Source: Deinandra increscens subsp. villosa (Eukaryota; Streptophyta; Magnoliopsida; Asterales; Asteraceae). From it: 64,000 nucleotides of DNA. Position 1 is the stretch's first letter, and each line of letters starts with the position of its first letter. Under the pieces are notes generated by a model. The model did no database searches. It worked only from the letters and a program-made list of their open reading frames with translations, and was not told the origin of the DNA. Location of the stretch: assembly GCA_039602395.1 (NCBI GenBank), contig JBCNJP010000003.1, positions 18,996,956-19,060,955 of the forward strand. Reading direction: 5' to 3'. The position numbers were made by a program, and so were the translations under genes. Shown piece after piece: positions 57,002 through 64,000 of this stretch.

Positions 57002-58063
57002 ATGGAACCTGAATATGAACAACGTCTGTTTGGTATGATTTGTATTTCGTATCTTAGTTTTTGTGTTTGGTTATTGTATAATAATTGTATAATTCTTTTA
57101 TAATGATGTTAGAATCTGGTTTACGTGATTTGATTTTGATCGAAGTCGGTTTTGAAGTTATTTTTATGCGAAATCCTGTTGTAATGATGCTCGAAGCTGG
57201 TTTACGTGATTTGATTTGATCGAAGTCGTTATGAAGTTATTTTCTCATGATTTTTAGATTAGTTATTGTTTGCATGTTTGTAATCGTTACAATGCATGTT
57301 TAACTGGTGTAGTTGTTTCGTAGATCCAGTTTATTGAAGTTAGTTTAGTTTTTACGTGATTTTTATATCGTGTGTATGTTTTTGCATGCGTTTCTGTTAA
57401 TGAAATTGCGTTATTATTTCATTTAGTTTATTGCAAAGTTGTTTAGAGAAATAGTTTGCGTTATTACTATTCATAGGTTGCGTTATTTTGTTTTATTGTA
57501 TTGTTGTGTGATTCGCAAAATACACTTGCGTGTTTTTGATGAATATTGTTTGCGTGATTACCTATTATGTGTTTACGTTATTTATAGAATTAAGAAGTGA
57601 AGAACGTTACATTCCATCCGTTCCAATGTCAGTCAAACCTGAAGAGGGCATTATATTTACTTATTTGGAGGAAGCTGGGGCATTCTACTATGAGTATGCC
57701 AAACAATCTGGATTTACAGTTAGGAAAGGATCACAATATGAGTTGGGTGGTATCGTTAAGGGGAAGCATTTTCTTTGTTCCAAAGAAGGTAACAAACCGT
57801 TTAAGAAGTATGATTCTAGTAGTGTATCTGGAAAGGGTAAGAAGAAAGTAAAGCCTAGGAAGAAGTATTCTACCTGTACTGGTTGCAATGCACATCTTGT
57901 GCATATTTCGAGCAATGGGAGATCTTACAAAGTGTATAAATTTGTGGAGGGGCACAACCACTACCTTGTGGGTCAAGAAGACATGCATTTTCTTTGCTCA
58001 AACAGGCATCTGACAAGAGTTCAGGAATCTCAGATTTATGAATTATCTTTTGTTAATCTTGGT
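57002..58063 (+). pseudogene. FAR1-like gene, truncated by LTR insertion
   Basis: Exon 1 is 57002-57032 (MEPEYEQRLF). An intron with GT at 57033 and TATAG ending 57587 joins in frame to exon 2 (57588 on). About 169 codons are visible. Exon 2 contains a FAR1 DNA-binding domain (FYYEYAKQSGFTVRKG, then KHFLCSKEG, TGCNAHL, and the closing EGHNHYLV), which in FHY3/FAR1 proteins is a WRKY-GCM1-type zinc finger derived from MULE transposases. The C/C and H-N-H residues of the finger are present. The MULE transposase and SWIM domains are missing: the ORF ends at a TGA (58064) that is the first codon of an Athila-type LTR. It may be a domesticated-gene relative or a MULE transposase fragment. Confidence 0.75.
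57033..57587 (+). other. Intron of the FAR1-like gene
   Basis: GTATGATTTG donor and TTATAG acceptor, with phase matching the exon frames (31 nt plus AA completes a codon). T-rich, with a duplicated phrase TGGTTTACGTGATTTGAT at about 57117 and 57199. Confidence 0.7.
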
Positions 58064-59323
58064 TGATGGATGTATGAATGTTCGTCGTTTTATGCGTGTT
58101 ATTCGGTTGTTTTAGATGTTTAAATGCATGAAATGGTGTGATTGGCTTTGTTTATGTGTTTTCAGGTTATAGGATGCTAAGTGAGCTAATATTGGAGTTT
58201 AAGATGGGATTAACTCGCAAAGACGTGGAGCGGGAAACAAAACTGCAAAAATAGGCAAAGTGGAGTCCCAAACGCCCAGAATGCAGTCTGGACGCCCCAG
58301 GAGTCCAGACGCCCAAAACCAGACGCCCCTGCAGTCTAGACGCCCTTTTTCGAAGCTGCTTACGCCATTGCTCTTTTGTGTTGCCAGTTTAGAGGGCGGT
58401 GCGTCCCAAACGCCACCGGATGCATCCCAGAAGCCCCGACGGAGATCTTTTGAGATTTTTAATCCATATAAATAGGGGAACTTAGGGTTTACGAATTTTA
58501 TCACTCCCTGGAGTCTAGAAGACGAATTTTGAAGGTTTCTTGGTGCTTTTCTACCTTTCCAATCATGACATTCAATCCGGTAACAATTGTGAATCCGATT
58601 TCTGAAGCATTCAAGATGAGCATGCGTGGCTAATCTTCCATTGATCAACCTCGAGAGTAGGGTTAGTTAGGGTTTTGATTTTCTTTGTTTGATTGTACTT
58701 CTACTGGGTGTAAATCCAATCATTTAATTGGTGATTGGGTGAAAAACCATTGATTGTTTAACTTGATTAAAGATTGGTTTTACTGGCTTTGAATTTCTTT
58801 CTTGTTAATTGCATGTTTAACTCTTGAGAATTTATCAAAGTTATTTCTACCTAATTGATATACACTAAGACAACATCTTAGCTGGAGCCGTTATTCGGTT
58901 TCGGACGGTTAAGCAGCATCCGCCAGATTCCTTGGTCTTGTGTGTATCCTTCAAATTGAACACCAAATCAATACATGTCTATGTGACAGCTCTTAGTATA
59001 ATCAAACTAGGATTTCATTACCTATTTCTAACCTGAACCTCGAGGATGGTCATTTTGTTTCCATAATTTTTCACAATCACAATTCAATTTCAAGTTTACA
59101 TTTTTAAGCAATTATCTGTTTTAGTTTTTTTCCGATTCCAAACCAAATCAAATCATCATCTTTTTCACTTCTTAGCTTTTAATTTATGTTACTAATTAAT
59201 CAATTGAACAACATCACCAACCACAAACTCTTCGTGGTTCGACACCCTGCTTGCCCTAACTAGTTTAAGGTAAAAAGGAACACAAACTCTCTTATCTTTG
59301 ATCGGTACCTTCGACGCCTATCA
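58064..59323 (+). mobile_element. 5' LTR of Athila-type element
   Basis: It starts TGATGGATG and ends GACGCCTATCA, ends that pair as TGAT.GG and CCTATCA. A TATA box (TATAAATA) is at 58467-58474. AGACGCCC-type motifs cluster at 58271-58345. The PBS for tRNA-Asp follows at 59329. About 1260 bp. The left end is set by the pairing and by loss of FAR1 homology, not by a duplication. Confidence 0.7.
58467..58474 (+). promoter_or_regulatory. LTR TATA box
   Basis: CATATAAATAGGGGA, 400 bases into the LTR and followed by an ACTTAGGGTTT leader. Confidence 0.65.
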
Positions 59324-59328
59324 AATTT

Positions 59329-59346
59329 TGGCGCCGTTTCCAGGGA
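59329..59346 (+). promoter_or_regulatory. Primer binding site for tRNA-Asp
   Basis: TGGCGCCGTTTCCAGGGA matches the Athila PBS, complementary to tRNA-Asp, with two changes from the common TGGCGCCGTTGCCGGGGA. Confidence 0.85.
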
Positions 59347-59481
59347 GATTGTGCGCTTGGTGCAAATCCTCATTTAATTTTTATTTTTAGTTTTTCGTGT
59401 TTAACTGTTTAGTTTCTTTGTTTGCTATTCTCTCCCATACGTGTTACGCTTGGTGTGTTAAGTGTGTAGGTGACAGGTTGT

Positions 59482-60890
59482 ATGCGTACTCGTTTTTCGA
59501 GGAAGACATCACCACTTATCTACGATCCAGAGATAGAGAGATCAGCAAGGCACAACCGTGTGCTTCATCGAGCAGGGTTAACATGAACCCCAATTTCACA
59601 ACCCATCGAAGAAGCAACCAACGAGCCATCAACAACACAGTCTGCAGAAATGGAAAACCAAGATGATGACCTCCGTTACCAAGGTCAAGTTCAACAAGAC
59701 CATGGGAACCAGAACCAAGACCAACCCCAAAACCAAGACCAAAATCCCCAACAACCACCAAACAACCAAATACCTCAAAACCTCCTCAACCTCAATTTCG
59801 AGTTGCCCCTAATCAACCAGAGGATTTTCAATACCAAGGTGCGGAGCGCTACCGTGCCCCTTACCCTGAACCACCCAATAACCAGAACCGAAATCAACAA
59901 CACCCACTTAATCAATACCTAAACCCCAACATGCCACCCATGTTTGACTATGAGGCAGTCGATCAAGATGACAGGTTTATTCAGCAGGGTTTTTATGATG
60001 GTGATAGAGATGACGGGGCTGATGACATGGGTCCTCCAGGGTTCGAGAATTAAGGCCATCAGAATTTTCAAGGAGATTATGGGGGTGGACAACAAGGGTA
60101 TAACTATGGTTACCAACAGGGTTTTCAGCAGCAGTATCCCCCAGTTCAACCACACTATATCCCACAACAATACCCTCAATATCCACCACAACAACACTAT
60201 GGTCAAGGAGGGTATGGAGTTATTCAACCGCCACTCAACAATTATGGTGGAGGGTACTACAATCCGCAAGTACCAATGGTCGGAGGGGTGGATATTCATT
60301 TCAGGCCAATAGTCATGGATAACCCATCTCCCATAGTTACCCCTCATAGAAATGGTCGGTCATTTGAGGTTAGACCGGCATATTTTGAATCCATTCCTAT
60401 TTTCAGAGGAGGAGCAACAGAAGAGCCTTATGAGCACCTTAGAGAGTTTAATACTATATGTAGTATCATGGGAGGACAAGGTTTTACATTAGATGAGGTC
60501 AAGCTACAGGTGTTCAGTTTTTCATTGAAGGATAAAGCAAAGCAATGGTTCAACTCTTTACCATCCGCTAGCATTAGAACATGGCAAGAGATGCAACAAC
60601 TCTTTTTAAATGAGTACTTCCCAAGGGAGAAGACAAGTGAGTTGCGTACTGCCATACGCACTTTTCAACAACAAGTTGGGGAGACACTATATGACTCGTT
60701 CACCCGTTTCAAGGAACTTCTAAGATCATGTCCACATCATGGAATAGATAGATGGGAACTCGTGAATGCTTTTTATCACGGGTTGACACCAGAAGAAATG
60801 AGGTATATGAACTCCACAAGTAATGGCACTTTTCTAACAAATCATGTAGACCCGGATTGGGCCTAGTTAGAAAGATTGAGTAAGAGTTCT
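59482..60890 (+). pseudogene. Athila-type gag, broken and interrupted
   Basis: Start MRTRFSRKTSPLIYDPEIER at 59482. TGA at 59584, then a Q/N/P-rich low-complexity stretch (59650-59820), a frameshift near 59815, a Q/Y/G/P-rich stretch with TAA at 60051, then the conserved retrotransposon gag domain (60350-60830: FRGGATEEPYEHL, KDKAKQWFNSLP, TWQEMQQLFLNEYFP, LRTAIRTFQQ). TAG 60864 follows, and a long LTR inserts at 60891. Gag forms the particle; the order N-terminal tail, low-complexity segment, gag domain is typical of Athila. Downstream pol is outside the window. Confidence 0.85.
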
Positions 60891-61410
60891 GTGACGCCCA
60901 CTCCCAGACTTGGCACCAGGAGGGGTTACTCATCGGATTTACTCATGAACACGTGGCACAACAGAAATAAGCAGCGGAAAATTTAAAACTTTTATTTATA
61001 ATATAAGCCAAGTGCGTAAAGTAATTGAGATAATTTACAATCTATCTATATCGCGATCCGTCTTTATTTATCTACACTAAGCCAGCAACTCCAACAGCTC
61101 GTCTAATAGCTTGCCCGATCAGTCCCTTAGCACGAGGGCTCCGCCCTTGCTCCCGGACGTCTCACCTATACCTGACATACATATGGTTTTGGGAAAAAGG
61201 TCAGCTTACGCTGGTGAGTTCTACATTTTAAAAACGTTACCTCGTTTGTGAGGTTAAAACCTTTGAACCTGCAAAACCCCTTTACAACATTTATCAAGTA
61301 TAACACATAACAAGTTATACATAACATAACATCATAATCATACACGTTTCTCTAGAAAACATCTACCTCAATAACTTTTAACTCCTACGACCTGAATTCC
61401 ATACACCTCT

Positions 61411-61655
61411 ATATCTTCTGGTCTCGAATACTGCTCAGGTGACTTTATCGGAAGCCCCCAACCTCAGTACCGACAACCGCTCCATTTCATCTATACCTTC
61501 CCGGTCTCGAATACTGCTCAGGTGACTTCATCTGGAAGCCCCTAACCTCAGCAATGACAACCGTCCTATATTCCGTTCTTCCAGTTTCGAATACCGCTCA
61601 GGTGACTTCGTCTGGAAGCCCCTAACCTTAGTATCGACCTCTGTTCACGTAATCT
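61411..61655. repeat. Tandem repeat, 3 x about 81 bp
   Basis: Units with TCTCGAATACTGCTCAGGTG start near 61421, 61503 and 61584; each also carries GGAAGCCCC(T)AACCT and CGACAACCG or variants. Confidence 0.85.
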
Positions 61656-61814
61656 TAACTCTTTAGACGTTCCATTCTATCGAACATCTCCTTAACCACC
61701 ACAGTACTACTACTCGCCCCTAGTTAGATATCCAGGTGACTCACGTGTGCTAATAAACATGATAATGTACTCATATACTGCAACAACTGAACATCCCCCA
61801 ATTTACCTAGGTGT

Positions 61815-61922
61815 ATGTATACAGGATGTACCAGCGGCGTATCCTCCACACTTTCGATATACCGGGTAACTATACTACCATGCTTGTATACAGGATGTAC
61901 CAGCGGCGTATCCACCACATAA
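61815..61922. repeat. Direct repeat, 2 x about 67 bp
   Basis: TATACAGGATGTACCAGCGG occurs at about 61819 and 61886, followed by CGTATCCTCCACA and CGTATCCACCACA. Confidence 0.8.
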
Positions 61923-64000
61923 TAATATAGAAAATGCATCACCTGTTCACATATAATCATACATTCTCACTTGTACGTTTATTAACAAACCCTTATCATT
62001 TGGATACCTAGTTTCAAAGCAATTATAGCACATAACTCTAATAATCATTTCATATGCATTATTCTATTATCATCATTTCATATACAATACTAACACGTAT
62101 AATGATTCATAAGCACCTTCATATCATAACACGTATTACTTCAAACAGTTCATCAATTCCTCAGTTACGATAATCAAACTTTCAGATAAAAGCATTTAAC
62201 TCAAATACTTTTTAAGTAAACAGTTGAACATTGTATGTATATCAGCCCGAAAATATTAAAGCGTTTAAAACATTTAAAAGTGGGCTCGCAGAACTCACCT
62301 TATCTCTTTACTTGTTAAACTGGGACAGAACCTCCGACAGAATCCTTTGGTTAACCTAATTCGCGTATCGTATGACATTAACGCAAGGTTTAACATTATA
62401 AACATATCCTATGTTTATTTATCTCTTATATTATCTTAATAATATCTAATTATTAAGGTTTACTTCTTTTAAGGTCAAAATGACCAGAATACCCCTTATA
62501 GGCAAAATATCTCTTTTTATTGATAATTATGAAGACGCGCATTCCTCTAAGTAGACACTCACTCCGGAATCGCCCAGTGTTGGGATGCCATTGCCCAGAT
62601 GGGATGGCGACACCCTCGCTTTTGCCAGAAACCCCAGTGTACAGGTGTCTACCCTTCCGGTCCGCACGTACTCTTAATATCCGATTAACTCGGTATTTTC
62701 AATACTTCATTATTTATTCATTTTAACTTCATATATACTTATTATATATATAAATATGTTACCATAATAAAATTCAAGTCCCCATACCCTCCGGATTATT
62801 TTATTTAAAATATTCATATTCCAAAACCCTAATTTCATGTTTTTCTCGTTTCTATAGCAAAACTCATTTTTAATTCAAAACCGTTTACTCAATTTGGGCA
62901 GAACAACGACATGAAAACCCTAATTTTTGACCCGTTTACAAAACCTTAACCAAACCTTTTCCAATTGTGAAATAAACTTAGGGCTTTCTTAAAACACATT
63001 AAATTAGGATTACCTACAAACATTCAGACCCTAATTCCCACCCGATCTCCCGATTTTGACAAAACAAGTCTAAGAACCCTAATTTTATACATTTTTAGAA
63101 CTTGATCAAAACAACGATATTAATCAAAATTGATTGAGGGCTTTTAAAGATCATACCAAAATATGTAGAACTGCAGAAGATGGCTTCAAAACTCCTCGTC
63201 GTTTGGCCTAATTTCAGTCGCGAAGTTTCTGGAACGGTTTAGGGTTTTTAAGGGAGAAAGATGGTGAATTGGTGCAGAATTCTGATGAATCGAGGCTTCA
63301 ATTTATAGCATTTGGTGCGCAATATGTTTCCTACACGTAGTATGGTGACTAAGGGTGCAAAAACGACACGTACGGAGGTCAATTGGTCAAGAACTTGCTC
63401 TCCAAGTCGTAAAAACGAGCTGCTGGTCACTTTCTGCGCTGTTGCTGTTCGTCGCGTATCGCGCCAAGATCAGGGAGGTGGCTCGCGATACGCGAGCCAC
63501 TGGTTATCCGGCCAGATTTCATTTTTTTACACTATTAGCCCCTTAACTTGGTTTTAATTGCACTTTTACCCCTGAACTTCTATCCCTTTATCATTTTATG
63601 CACCAAATCATTGTAGGACATATTTCTAACATTTTATAAGGTTTTTAAGGCTCGGGATTCATTCGATAATATATATTTAGTTATACATATATATTTATTT
63701 ATTATTTGCTAAATTATGTTTAGCCCCTCAAACTTTACAATACTTATCATTTTATGTTCCGAATCATTTTAAGACATTATTATAATACTTTTTAAGTCTC
63801 GGAATACTTATGATAGTATATATATATACATACGTTCGTATCTTTCAAAGAATTACAGTTTTAGCCCTCCAACTTTTATCTTTTGCACATTACACCCTAA
63901 TCTTTAATTTGATGTAACTATCATTTTACGTCTTACAACCTTCCTAAACATATTTCTAACATTCTCGAAGGTTCGGGTCACATATAACAATATATACACA

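Larger units (their letters stand above)
60891..64000 (-). mobile_element. Long LTR copy inserted in Athila gag
   Basis: It starts TGTGACGCCCACTCCCAG, as do 13910 and the complement of 1578. Landmarks in order match the 13910-18492 copy: a ...GCTGGTGAGTTCTA phrase (61215 and 14220), CGCCCAGTG...GGGATGCCAT (62571 and 16561), a TATCGCG block, and a minus-strand TATA-like CTATAAATTG near 63302. The right end is beyond the window. It differs from the other copies by clusters of tandem repeats at 61411-61920. Minus-strand frames inside, such as 63248-63430, are not conserved as protein. Confidence 0.65.

Noticed and set aside
58199..58648. 149-residue minus-strand frame as a gene
   Set aside because: It overlaps the promoter and transcript start of an Athila-type LTR and contains the repeated GGCGTCT motif; no family resemblance.

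Overview
The window looks like intergenic heterochromatin of a large, repeat-rich eudicot genome. It is AT-rich, has no bacterial gene architecture, and nearly all recognisable coding sequence is decayed retrotransposon gag or pol. The mix of elements is Ty1/copia elements primed by tRNA-Met, an Athila-type Ty3/gypsy element primed by tRNA-Asp, long LTRs with TGTNACNCCC ends, a FAR1-type fragment and tRNA-derived SINEs. Together with the look of the gag and extra-ORF proteins this suggests Asteraceae. That is recognition from memory, not a search. Two 500-N assembly gaps (4983-5482 and 38270-38769) hide sequence. I see no convincing intact host gene; the best gene-like object is a two-exon FAR1-like fragment at 57002-58063.

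Region 1 (1-23165) is dominated by rearrangement. Positions 1-3117 are the inverted copy of 12358-16018, and 4051-4982 the inverted copy of about 10229-11160, so the first 16 kb form a giant imperfect palindrome whose left arm is cut by the window start. The loop holds a decayed LTR element with gag but no visible pol (gag 5483-7402, 3' LTR from 8964) and a SINE with a perfect 16-bp target-site duplication (9818-10004). The right arm runs into a long LTR (13910-18492) carrying a 544-bp tandem duplication. A 3.1-kb unit spanning the LTR end and its flank is duplicated in tandem (16941-20059 and 20060-23165). Scattered here are (TA)n-flanked elements made of diverged repeats, each with a TGCACATGTGCA-like palindrome.

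Region 2 (23166-35938) holds a Tourist-like MITE with TAA duplications (24807-25132), a dead copia element (LTR 27145-27736, PBS, protease and integrase remnants), an LTR that truncates it (from 28798), SINE-like sequences, and a minus-strand LTR element whose only visible gene is a long broken ORF of unknown function (31124-33596) just upstream of a 348-bp 3' LTR (30746-31093).

Region 3 (35939-45254) starts with a copia element with a well-defined 5' LTR, PBS, a leader full of palindromes, and a gag broken only by in-frame stops. It then has a perfect solo LTR (40150-40803, ATTTG duplications) and a Ty3/gypsy LTR plus PBS ending at 43335. An 8.3-kb copia-like element (45255-53541) with both LTRs, a structured leader and gag but no recognisable pol is inserted in what looks like the gypsy gag, whose zinc knuckle resumes at 53621.

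Region 4 (53542-64000) has the gypsy remnant, an LTR-like end near 55010, a 3 x 117 bp tandem repeat, the FAR1-like fragment, an Athila-type LTR plus gag that truncates it, and another copy of the long LTR family (60891 to the window end) inserted in that gag. The chain FAR1 fragment, then Athila, then long LTR gives a clear relative order of insertion. No genes here appear to work together as a pathway; what can be read is a history of nested insertion, duplication and decay.
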